Origin: Phaeoceros laevis
Lineage: Eukaryota; Anthocerotophyta; Anthocerotopsida; Notothyladales
Direction: 5' to 3'
Length of the DNA stretch: 22,190 bases
NCBI GenBank assembly: GCA_049999765.1
Contig: JBNGIQ010007293.1
Coordinates: 1-22,190, forward strand
The notes beneath the pieces are model-generated. The model searched no databases. It saw only the letters and a list, made by a program, of their open reading frames with translations, and was not told the DNA's origin. Of the stretch, positions 9,545 through 18,027 are shown one piece after another. The position numbers and the translations under genes were made by a program. Every line of letters begins with the position of its first letter. Position 1 is the first letter of the stretch.

Positions 9545-9985
9545 TACTTTTGGTCAAATAATCTATAGACTGCAAAAATGTTGCTCAGCCTTGGAGAACG
9601 CATAGGCTCGAGATCTAGAAGGGATGGGTACCAACTGCTTGATTGCTTATGCTCCACATTTGCATAGAACTTGATGACCAAGTCGTCTAGGATCTCGTTT
9701 GTTAGACTGTCAATGTCAGCAAGGGTTTCCCTCATAGCCCGCTTTGCCAGACCCTGCAAAAAACTCACGAGCGTCGGAAACTCTTAAGCTACTCAGACAG
9801 CCACTTGGGTGAGATGCATGTCATGTCTGGACACTCTCAAATAAGGAGTGCTCACTGCCAACAGTCTTGTCATGGAGGTAACGTTTATGATGCGTGCACC
9901 AGCTCCGGACGGCCTCAGCAGAGGCAAGATGGCAGTGGTGACATGCTTCAGGCTGTAGAAATTTGTGTTGGGATAACAACCTCCG
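9545..9985 (-). pseudogene. short-chain dehydrogenase/reductase fragment with intron
   Basis: Two minus-strand exons in one phase give an SDR core. Exon 1 (about 9985-9856) reads NTNFYSLKHVTTAILPLLRP and GAGARIINVTSMTRLLA, the helix and strand that precede the catalytic Ser in plant carbonyl-reductase/menthol-dehydrogenase-like SDRs. Exon 2 (from 9753) reads GLAKRAMRETLADIDSLTNE and ILDDLVIKFYANVEHKQ. The 102-nt interval 9855-9754 begins GTGAGC and ends TTTTTTGCAG, and splicing keeps the frame (phase 0). The active-site motif YAFSK is visible at 9604-9590 but in a shifted frame. The Rossmann nucleotide-binding N-terminus and the C-terminus are absent. Retention of an intron implies capture of genomic DNA, not a spliced copy. 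Confidence 0.8.
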
Positions 9986-10299
9986 CAACGCTTACATTGA
10001 GTTGGTCGCAACCCTGCTTGCCGGACATCCGGCACAGGCCTTCCATGTGTTGCCGATAGTCCGGAAGGTTCAGGGTTTGGGGTTGGCCGCTCCGGGTGCT
10101 CCCATGCAGCCGGTACCTCCACATGGTACGGCTACCACTCCCACACTTCCGGCAACGCCACTTTGCACCGCAGGATGCAATGCCGGACATCCGGCACATG
10201 TACTTAGCCCTACAACACCTCCCTGGTGGCATCCGTTCCAAGCTATGTTCTCAGTCGCCTGTTCATCTCGAAGTACTTCAGTGCCATCCACTCCGATTG
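9986..10299. other. non-coding linker with palindromes
   Basis: There is no recognised gene. Two exact copies of TGCCGGACATCCGGCA (7-bp perfect arms around CA) lie at 10019-10034 and 10181-10196. A looser inverted pair, GGTACC and GGTACGG, is found near 10111-10135. This stretch joins the SDR fragment to the antisense PPR array. Confidence 0.7.
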
Positions 10300-11530
10300 A
10301 GCATTGTCACCAGTGCTTGCACACGCCTTCAGAAGGCAAGCAAAAGTAATACGGTGAGCCAAAATGAGGCCCGCCTCCTCCATTTGCACAAACACAACAA
10401 GTGCATCTTGGGCAAGTCCTTACCTTCCATACCCAGCAAGCAGGGCATTCCATGTTCCACATCCTTTGTGTTTATGCGGTCAAAAACCTGGCGTATTACT
10501 TCTAGCTCACCACATTTTGAATACATGTCCACCAGGCAGGTGCCCACCACTACACCATCCAGCAGACCTCTTTTGACAATCATTGACGGCAGCTCCCTGC
10601 CCTTCTGCAAGGCACCAGTGCTTGCACACGCCTTCACAAGGCAAATAAAAGTAACATGGTTAGCCAGAATGAGACCCGCCTCCTCCATTTGTCCCTAAAC
10701 AACAAGCGTTTCCTGGCAAGTTCTTTCTGTCCATAGGCAGCAATCAGGGCTGTCCGCATTCTTTGTGTCCATGTTGTCAAAAACTTGGCGTGCATCTACC
10801 AGCTCACCACATTTGCATACATGTGCACCAGGCAGTTGCCCCCCACTGCTTCATCTACAAGGCACTAGTGCTTGCATACGCCTTCAGAAGGCAAGCAAAA
10901 GTAACATCGTTAGCCAAAGTGAGGCCCACCTCCTCCATTTGTCCATACACAACAAGCGCCTCTTGGCCGAGTCCTTGCTGTGCATACGAAACAATCAGAG
11001 CTGTCCATGTTACCACATTCTTTGTGTCCATGCTGTCAAAAACTTGGCATGCATCTACCAGCTAACCACATTTTGCATACATGTCCACCAGACAGTTGCC
11101 CCCCACTACGTCATCCAACAATCCTCTTGTGACAATCTGTGAGTGAAGTTGCCTACCCTTCTGCAAGGCACTAGAGCTTGCACACGCCTTCAGAAGGCAA
11201 GCAAAAGTAACATCATTAGCCAAAGTGAGGCCCACCTCCTCCATTTGTCCACACACAACAAGCGCCTCTTGGCCGAGTCCTAGCTGTGCATATCCAGCAA
11301 TGAGGGCATTCCATGTCACCACATCCTTTGTGGCCATGCTGTCAAAAACCTGGCGTGCATCTTCCAGCCCACCACTTTTTGCATACATGTCTACCAGGCA
11401 GGTGCCCACCACTACGTCATCCAGCAGTCCTCTTGTGACAATCTGTGAGTGAAGTTGCCTACCCTTCTACAAGGCACTAGTGCTTGCACACGCCTTCAGA
11501 AGGCAAGCACAAGTAACATGGTCAGCCAAA
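10300..11530 (-). pseudogene. antisense array of about four PPR units
   Basis: Reading from 11530 downward, the minus strand gives the same PPR cassette as the plus-strand tract outside the element. The best copy (about 11530-11130) shows GRQLHSQIVTRGLLDD, VGTCLVDMYAKSGGLEDARQ, VFDSMATKDVVTWNALIAGY, AQLGLGQEALVVCGQMEEVG and VTFACLLKACASS. The period is about 303 bp. A TAG at 11467-11469 replaces a Gln codon before KGR, and another lies at 11062-11064 after MYAKCG. The third copy is shortened and joined to the second near 10860. The last (10690-10330) reads GALQKGRELPSMIVKRGLLD with further frame changes. None can make a PPR protein as it stands. Confidence 0.85.
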
Positions 11531-11845
11531 ATGAGGCCAACCTCCTCCTGGCTCCCTCCAGGCTCCGGCTTCCTCCAGGCTCCCTCCATCCTCCGCTCCA
11601 TCCGGCCCTCGAAGCTCGCTCCGGCTCGCTATGCCTCCCTCCAGGCTCCAGGCTGCGGGCTGCATCCAGGCTGCGGGCTCCCTTGCTGCCTCCCTCCGTG
11701 CCTCAAGCTGCCTGTATGCTAGGCTCCCTCCACGCCTAGCGCGGGCTCTGGTCTCCGCCATCGCTGTCTCCTCCGGTTTCACTGCCGAATTATTAGTTTT
11801 GCCCGGGTTTCGCCGGAGCAGGAAAAACTCTTGGGATGTCGCCAC
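11531..11845 (-). other. GC-rich low-complexity stretch upstream of antisense PPR array
   Basis: The minus strand is open from 11845 (MATSQEFFLLRRNPGKTNNS) and continues Ala/Arg/Glu/Gly-rich, but in a different frame from the PPR array it abuts. The DNA repeats CTCCCTCCAGGCTCC-like words (11545-11600, 11635-11720), so the composition is simple and a protein product is doubtful. It could be the leader or first exon of the gene that donated the PPR array, fused at GGAGGAGG. No domain is recognised. Confidence 0.3.
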
Positions 11846-12029
11846 GTGGCCACGGTGAAACTAGCAAAATGACACAACCTGCATTTGCCCATTCAGTGTT
11901 GCCGGTTTGCAAGTTCCCGGGGTGCATAGTGCGCCGAATTTGGATGGCCGGGCATGAGGTTCCAACCAGAGCGGAGGTTCCGTCAACAGACTTGGTATGG
12001 GCTGACTCAATAGACCTGGTGGACTATCG

Positions 12030-12487
12030 TTTGTGGTGTAAATTGCCTTGCTTGCCTCTGGTACATGAAGATGACCAGGTAAGAGGCCGGAATCTCAGCG
12101 GATTAGTAGCTGTGGAAGTTCTTAGGTTTACAATTGATGTTGGCCATGTGTAAGTGCTCGCTTTCAGGGATATTTCTCTACAAGCCCCGGTTCACATTGT
12201 GCTCATTCCCAAGGATAGAGATGGCTTGATTCAACTCTCCAAGGTTATCCCCAGCACATTGCCATGGGTGTAGAAACCGATGCATTATGATCAGCAGACT
12301 TAGGAAGCTCTTGTCTGCGCAGGCAGAGGCGAGGCACAAGCAGTTGCTTGGACACCTACTCTATACTGCACAAATTGTGGCAAAGCAAGAGGACATTAGT
12401 GACGGTGGCTGCCTCCCAGGTCAGTGTGTCTACCACCTCCACCTCCATATTATCGGAGGAAGGCAGTGGGGGTGGCCTCCTTGCTGA
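12030..12487 (+). pseudogene. HINT1-like histidine triad protein fragment with introns
   Basis: HINT1 proteins are small purine nucleoside phosphoramidases. Three exon-like pieces match them. The first ends VHEDDQ at 12078 and is followed by GTAAGA. The second, 12154-12243, reads VLAFRDISLQAPVHIVLIPK and DRDGLIQLSK. The third, 12323-12487, reads AEARHKQLLGHLLYTAQIVA, KQEDISDG and VYHLHLHIIGGRQWGWPP, ending in TGA. HLHLH is the catalytic histidine triad. The intron 12244-12322 is canonical (GT...GCGCAG) and phase 0. The intron before 12154 has AA where AG is expected. About eight residues around the conserved Asn-Asp-Gly loop before the triad are missing. Frames differ upstream and the N-terminus is unclear. 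This is a dead captured fragment. Confidence 0.82.
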
Positions 12488-12834
12488 TTTTCTGGACTAC
12501 ATGTGGTATACTATGTCACTGCCCTGATTGCATGTGGTCCAGCAACCTATTTGACGATTCCTACATTGCTCATGAGCTTTATTACGTGCTTAGAGCCGAA
12601 GGCCTCTTTAAAGAAGAGCTTTTGCATCTTCTGGGATCTGGAGTATGTTGAAGAAGTGCCTGCATGCCTGTCAATTTGTGATTTACAAGTTGTCAGGATG
12701 ATGAGGCAGTCAAAGATCAGAAAAATGTGCAAGGTACATTGAATCTGGATGCCTAGAGGATCTAAGCATGTGCAACAGACAGCAATGAGCAATCTTCAAG
12801 GATTTAAGAGGCCTGCAGTCAACTATGATCCCAA
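12488..12834. other. no gene seen (possible HINT1 3' flank)
   Basis: The reading frames on both strands resemble nothing known. It directly follows the HINT1-like stop codon and may be 3' untranslated sequence brought along with that fragment; no clear polyadenylation signal or terminal repeat is seen. Confidence 0.4.
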
Positions 12835-13056
12835 TTATTCTGCAACCTTGTTGAGCGCAGCATTCCTTTTGATGCTCGTTAGGTGACCAGCGAACACTTC
12901 AACTGTGCTGATCACCTCCATGCAGCTCTTTGTCAAATGATATGAGGGGCTACCAAGCAGGGATGGCGGACCGCTTGTTGTTACCACATCATGTTCCCTT
13001 TCGAGTTCTTCCCACATTTTCAAACAATGTTTGAAAATACGTGCTGCCACGGCCAT
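12835..13056 (-). CDS. unrecognised 73-residue minus-strand frame, possibly another captured fragment
   Basis: An ATG at 13054-13056 in fair context (GGCCATGGC) opens a 73-codon frame starting MAVAARIFKHCLKMWEELER and ending HLTSIKRNAALNKVAE. The composition is balanced, not low-complexity, with alternating charged and hydrophobic residues suggesting helices, which is more protein-like than most short frames nearby. I do not recognise the family. Its position between the HINT1 fragment and the right subterminal region of the inserted element would fit a further captured exon. It may equally be chance. Confidence 0.3.
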   Translation of the reverse strand: MAVAARIFKHCLKMWEELEREHDVVTTSGPPSLLGSPSYHLTKSCMEVISTVEVFAGHLTSIKRNAALNKVAE

Positions 13057-13836
13057 GGCAGAGGTTCTCCCTCCATCCCGGATGTCCGGGACATCTGGGA
13101 GCTTTGGTGCTGCGGCTGGGAGCTCAAGTGTTGCAGCGCTAACAGGGGATGGGGGCTAAGCAGGAGGTGAGGCGGGTCTGGAAGCCGGACATCCGGCACG
13201 CCTTGTCTGTGAAGCCAGTTGAAGGAGCCTTGCCGGACGCTCGATATTGGTTTGGCACTTGCCTGCCAAACCCCTTAATTTATTTCGGAAAACGCGGTTC
13301 GGCAGTGGATTGCATTAGTTAAATTATGCATTTTCACCGATTTTCTAAGGAATCCTGAACTTCAAATTCGGCATCAAAAAATATTAACTAACTAACTAAC
13401 GCCTCATATATCGGGTTTATCGTACTAGTAGTGCATGGTGTGACATAATGACATTATTGTTCATTGCTCTCAATTTAAAAACTATCATCATGTACCGGAT
13501 ATCCGGTACTCACATGTGCACTTCCGCATGCTCTCAAATTAAAAAGATACCATCATGTACCGGACATCTGGTACCTCATATGTGCACTTCTGAGCATGTG
13601 TATATGCTCGTTACTACTACAAATATTTACAAATAATGCTCCTTGCCATTGGAAACATGCTAATTACAAGAGTGTGAGCTACTTCAATGCACTCTACGGA
13701 CGGGCGCCTTGGACAAAGATTTGTGAACTTGGGTTTTTATGGTTTTGTTTGTTACCAAACTTTTCTTAAAGCAAATTTTTGCATATTGTGTCGTGAAAAT
13801 CATAAAAATCAGTGTTTTTTTTACAACATGTCTTCC
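13057..13836. other. right subterminal region with palindromes and repeats
   Basis: There is no gene. Palindromes lie at 13076-13091 (TCCCGGATGTCCGGGA), 13183-13198 (core GCCGGACATCCGGC), 13492-13509 (GTACCGGATATCCGGTAC, fully self-complementary) and 13557-13574 (one mismatch). The last two belong to a duplicated unit of about 65 bp (13466-13529 and 13530-13596). A perfect 8-bp hairpin, GGTTTGGC with GCCAAACC and an 8-base loop, spans 13249-13272. A short TAAC microsatellite is at 13384-13400. The end is AT-rich like the left subterminal region. Confidence 0.75.
13466..13596. repeat. two-copy 65-bp tandem repeat containing the palindrome
   Basis: Each unit runs GCTCTCAAATTAAAAA, then ATCATGTACCGG, the palindrome, and a CATGTGCACTTC-type tail. 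The copies differ by several substitutions and one base of length. Confidence 0.8.
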
Positions 13837-13901
13837 TGTCCGGTACATTTTCACCGAACGGATACAGAGTTGTCCAATACCCGATAATCGGAGACCTTGT
13901 T
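13837..13901 (-). repeat. right terminal inverted repeat
   Basis: This is the inverted partner of 9136-9202. Read on the minus strand it begins AACAAGGTCTCCGATTA and then TCGGGTATTGG, and it reaches GTACCGGACA at 13846-13837. The PPR sequence resumes immediately outside it. Confidence 0.8.
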
Positions 13902-14935
13902 GCTAGGTTTTTGACAGCATGGCCACAAAGGATGTGGTGACATGGATGTCTGCAAGCACTGGTGCCAAATGTGGTCAGATGCGCGCCAGGTTTTTAATAG
14001 CATGGACATAGAATGTGGTGACATGGAATGCCCTGATCATTGGGTGTGCACCGCAAGGACTCTGCTGCCAAGAGGCGCTTGTGGTGTATGGACAAATGGA
14101 GGAGGCGGGCCTCATTTTTGGCTAACCGTGTTACTTTTTGCTTGCTTTCTGAAGGAGTGTGCAAGCACTGCTGCCTCCTGCCATACAGAAGGGCAGGGAG
14201 CTGCACTCAAAGATTGTCAAAAGAGGTCTGCTGGATGATGTAGTGGTCAGCACCTGCCTGGTGGACATGTGTGCAAAATGTGGTGAGTTGGAAGGTGCAC
14301 GCCAGGTTTTTGACAGCATGGCCACAAAGGATGTGGTGACATGGACAGTGCTGGTAGCCGGGCGTCTGCAAGCACTGCTGCCAAAGAGGTTTGCTGGATG
14401 ATGTAGCGGTGGGCAACTGCCCGGTGGACATGTATGCAAAATGTGGTCAGCTGGAAGAGGCACGCCAGATTTTTGATAGCACGAACATAAAAATGTGGTC
14501 ACATGGACAACCCTGATTGTTGGGCGTGTGCAACCACTGGTGCCATATAGAAGGGCAGGGAGCTGCACTCCAAGATTCTCAAAAGGGTCTTCTGGATGAT
14601 GTAGTGGTGGGCACCTGCCTGGTGGACATGTGTGCAAAATGTGGTGAGCTGGAAGATGCGTGCCAGGTTTTTTAACAGCATCGACACAAAGAATGTGGTG
14701 ACATGGAATGCCCCAATCGCTGGGCGTGTGCAACCACTACTGCCATACGGAAGACCTGGGAGCTGCACTCAAAGATTGTCAAAAGAGGTTTGCTGGATGA
14801 TGTAGTGGTGGGCACCTGCCTGCTGGACATGTATGCAAATGTGGTCAGCTGGAAGAAGTGCGCCAGATTTTTGACAGCATGAACACAACGAATGTGGTGA
14901 CATGGACACCCTTGATTGCTGGATGCGGACTACCC
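13902..14935 (+). pseudogene. PPR repeats, 3' part, degraded tandem array
   Basis: This resumes the PPR motif interrupted at 9135: AGGTTTTTGACAGCATGGCC gives VFDSMATKDVVTW. It continues through several units in changing frames. The clearest stretch is GRELHSKIVKRGLLDD, VSTCLVDMCAKCGELEGARQ, VFDSMATKDVVTW at 14190-14345. The word CTGGATGATGTAG recurs near 14230, 14393, 14590 and 14793, so units are about 163-203 bp, shorter than the 303-bp full cassette. They lack the QEALVVYGQMEEAG and VTFACLLKACAS segments and are joined by GGGCGTGTGCAA-type linkers. Multiple stops and frameshifts rule out a product. The tract ends near 14935, where gypsy-derived sequence begins. Confidence 0.82.
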
Positions 14936-14986
14936 GCTCTCAAATTTTGCAGACTCCTAGCCAGGCAGGTATGTAGGTGACCTCAT

Positions 14987-16650
14987 CTAGAGCAGGGCCA
15001 CCGATTTTGTATCTTGCCGCATTGACAACTTTTTGTGTTTCTTTTCTACCATTGCAGCCAGGTCAGGAGCTTCAGCAACCTCAGCCTGATTGGCTTCCTG
15101 AGGCTGCTTGGGCTTGGGACCCGGCTTCTTAACCGGCTTGACTGCCTTGTCACCAGTAGAAGTGGCAGCACCCTTCTCCTTAGCATCATCTGCCATCTTG
15201 GCCTTCATATTGCGTCTCTCAGGGTGTTTCCCAAAACAAACCGCCTCCACATGTCCGTCTTTGTCACAATGTGTGCAGTGCAAACTGGACGGCGGGCATG
15301 AACATTGAGGAGATGCATGCTCACTGCTGGCGCAGTAGTTGCACCCAAAAGCCAAATTCCCACTGCTGGATGCAAGGACAACATTCACGGCCTTCGAGTT
15401 GTACTGATGTTTGGCAAAACTTCTGACTGCTGGCTTCTGATCACTTGAGCTGACCTCCTTCTTGGCCAGCTTCGGGTTAGCTTCCTCTTCATGCGCATCG
15501 AAGTGCGCATTGGCCATTTCATACCATTCCGCAGCCAAATACACATCTTGCATGGTGTATGTATCCCCAATATCATGAAACATACGATCCTTGATTTTGG
15601 CATACAACTCCGGGTGAGACTTGAGTGCACGTAGAAACTTCTGAGCAGCTGCCTCTGGGGCCATGCCACCTGTATCCTGAATCAGTCTACATACCCTAGT
15701 GTATAACATCTTCAGAGTCTCTCCCTTCTGCCATACAACATTTCTTAGCTCTTGAATCTTGTGGGTATTCTTCGTAGGAAACTCCCTCTGCAGTATCGTG
15801 AAGAATGTCCCAACTGGATCAGGATCAGCAGGCACCATAATTGTGGGCGGTGTTCCCTGGGTGGCAGCCACAAGCTCAGCAGGTGTAAGCACCGCTGACG
15901 TTGGTGCTGAGGTAGAGGCCTTGCTGGTAGCGTGAGCTGCAACCGCAGCCTGCAGCGAAGCTTGGGTAGCAGCACCAATTGCAGCAGCATACGCAGGGTT
16001 AGGCAAGCTCAACTCCCGCAACAACGCAGCTTTATGCTCCTCATAAATCACATGTGCTTCCTCGGTAACATATCTCGCAAGCATTTTAAAAGCATACTGC
16101 TGGCTGTAATGCTGTTGCAACTTTACCTCCCACTCATCCATCATAGAGTAGAAACAGGATTTAAATTCCCTTAAGAGAATAGTGCCCGGCCTACCAGAAA
16201 ATCTGTCAATTTTGGTGGTACTGATGTACCCACCGGAATCCATGATGCCACACCTAGCTTGCAGGGATTGCCGACCAATACTCAGTTGATGACGGCCCTG
16301 TAGGCCATGTAACAAGTCCTCCACCTCGCTGGAATGCTGATTGGGTGACACAGACCTGTAGAACACGGTGACCTAGAGCTTCGATTGGATGCACAGCTGA
16401 AAGCTGTTGGAGATGACTGGCTCGATCCTGCTGATGACCCGCCTTAGCCTGCTTTAGGCTCCAAGTTCTCGTGACTTTCCGGCTGCAAAACACTCAACCC
16501 TTGGGACAACTCTGAGGATTCCTCCTTCGCTCCTAGCTCCTGCTGGGACGCGGTGCGATATCGCACTGGCTCTCTTGTGGATGCCCTACTCCAGTAGGAC
16601 TGAGTTGTGTCCCCACTGTCCCCAGAATCGACCTGCCCAGCGCCAGACAT
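14987..16650 (-). pseudogene. gag: Ty3/gypsy gag with two zinc knuckles
   Basis: The minus strand is open from 16366 to 14987. It carries a capsid-like region (IDRFSGRPGTILLREFKSCF, WEVKLQQHYSQQYAFKMLAR, FLRALKSHPELYAKIKDRMF) and then two CCHC zinc knuckles, CNYCASSEHASPQC and CTHCDKDGHVEAVC, both C-X2-C-X4-H-X4-C. A Lys/Pro-rich tail (KPVKKPGPKPKQPQE) follows and the frame ends in a stop. A likely true start is the ATG at 16650 (MSGAGQVDSGDSGDTTQSYW) in another frame, with frameshifts near 16440 and 16370 before the main frame. No protease or pol follows: the element is cut off just past gag, where the PPR tract begins. It is the better-preserved relative of the plus-strand remnant at 5517-6130. 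Confidence 0.85.
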
Positions 16651-17383
16651 GGCGCATGCTCACACACTGCATACACAGCAGACATCGGGGGTAAGTAATG
16701 GCTAACATGACTGAAATTCTTTGCAGCACCACTGGTGCATGCACGGGGCAAGAAAACCCCAATACCCAATGCTCTTAGCTCAGCAGCACAACCGTGACTG
16801 CTGACTCCGTGGAAACGGAGAGTCTTAGCTAGTAAGTGCTTGGAATTCGATGCAATAGCAAAAACTTGCGAAGCAGGTGAGTCGCGCACAGTCTTTAAGC
16901 AAGAAATCAAGCATACACAAGCGAATTGTGATGCGAAATGCAAGGTTTCAGGCGCTGGCATGGAGGCACAGCGCTGCCTAGGTCGAAAGACTAGCTAAGA
17001 CTACCTACAGTGGCAGCCAGAGCTCCTTTTTGCTGCCAACTCTCTCTAGCTTGTGCCATTGCCGCCGCCAGCCAAAGAGAGCTTTGAATTGTTGCGCATT
17101 GATGGAGAGCACACACCAGTTGGCAAATTGCGGCTGTCCGCACTCAGCAGCCATCAATTGAAACAGTAGCGAGGAACCTGTTGCAGCCATCACTTGAACA
17201 CTTGAACAGTCGCGATGAACCTGGTCACGTCGCGAATGCAAACTTAAGCACATAAAAATACGCTAACTTGTGATGAATACGCTCCCGTCGCGAATGCCAA
17301 CTTAACGCATAAAAATACGCTAACTAAATTGCAAGCTTCTAAATGCAAAATTAGCTAAACAACCCACTTAATGCTGTTGTTAA
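16651..17383. other. gypsy 5' leader / unresolved LTR region with local duplications
   Basis: There is no convincing gene; a minus-strand frame at 16533-16961 overlaps the gag start and looks like leader read by chance. On the minus strand this lies upstream of gag, so leader, primer site and LTR are expected here, but I cannot place their ends. A 58-bp-spaced direct repeat (GTCGCGAATGC...AAAAATACGCTAACT) is found at 17229-17268 and 17287-17325. A looser one (GCAGCCATCA...GAACCTG) lies near 17149 and 17183. Confidence 0.5.
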
Positions 17384-18027
17384 CTACGCATGATGCTGAA
17401 GCATACTGCTGGCCGAGATGCACAGCCGCAGCCTGACAGTTAACATAGCAGCTATAACGCGATTAACAGTCAGGTTGTGTACTTCTTGCAGATGTTGTAC
17501 CACACTGGTCCAGGTGTCGGGCAGTGTGGTTAGCAAGATGACTGCCACCAGATCTTCATCCAAATCAAACCCAGCAGATATCATCTTTCCTCTCCAGTTT
17601 CGAAACTCAAGTACATGTTTGTCAACCGAATCTGACTCCTTCATTTTAAGGCCAGTAAACTGTTTCAACACGTATTTTGTAGCATGAGATCTCGTGAGTC
17701 ATACACTTCTTTGGTTTGGCTCCAGTACTCACCAGCAGTTGTTGCACCTTGAAACACACCGATATGGGAACTCTTAACACTCAGCTGCAACAGTATGCGT
17801 GCAGTCTGATCAGCCTCTTCCCAGACGACTAGGTCAGCAGGATCGGCAGGTTTGGGTATAACTACTGGAGGCGTTCCAAGTCCTCCAACATAGCCCCAAA
17901 GCCTTCGAGATTTCAAGATCTCGACCATTCTATCTCTCCAGATATGGTAATTGGTGCCATCAAATTTATCTTCCTTGGCTATAGTAGGAGCCAAGGTTTG
18001 AGGAACTGCTGGTACATTGCCAGCCAT
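17384..18027 (-). pseudogene. gag: copia gag (UBN2 type), second family, truncated
   Basis: The start is the ATG at 18025-18027 (MAGNVPAVPQTLAP). The copia gag core follows: KFDGTNYHIWRDRMVEILKS, RRLWGYVGG, VVWEEADQTARILLQLSVKS and AGEYWSQTKEVYDS. The frame shifts near 17670-17690 and resumes as LKQFTGLKMKESDSVDKHVL, FRNWRGKMISAGFDLDED, ILLTTLPDTWTSVVQHLQ, LTVNRVIAAML. The conserved block ends there at about 17420, before any zinc knuckle, so the protein is truncated and joined to unrelated DNA. It differs clearly from the gag at 149-1018, so it is a different copia family. Confidence 0.88.

Larger units (their letters stand above)
9136..13901. mobile_element. 4.8-kb TIR element carrying host gene fragments (Pack-type, non-autonomous)
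   Basis: The left end AACAAGGTCTCCGATTA (9136-9152) is repeated exactly in inverted orientation at 13885-13901. GGGTAT follows a few bases inside both ends, and GTACCGGACA lies 55-57 bp inside both ends. The flanks are the two halves of one PPR repeat: left ...GATGCACGCCA, right GCTAGGTTTTTGACAGC; the uninterrupted word GCACGCCAGGTTTTTGACAG is found at 14290-14309. GCCA/GCTA may be a 4-bp target duplication with one change, or CCA/CTA a 3-bp one. No transposase is recognised. The cargo consists of SDR, PPR and HINT1 fragments on both strands. Superfamily is undetermined; the short duplication argues against hAT (8 bp) and Mutator (9 bp). Confidence 0.75.

Noticed and set aside
13249-13272. 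Stem-loop as a transcription terminator or small RNA gene
   Set aside because: An 8-bp stem alone, without a transcript or conserved context, is not enough; recorded only as a hairpin.
9136-13901. Helitron as the gene-capturing vehicle
   Set aside because: Helitrons have no terminal inverted repeats, begin TC and end CTRR with a 3' hairpin, and insert between A and T; this unit has clear TIRs and a different junction.
16533-16961. 142-codon minus-strand frame upstream of the gypsy gag
   Set aside because: It overlaps the likely gag start in another frame, has no recognisable motif, and fits read-through of leader sequence.
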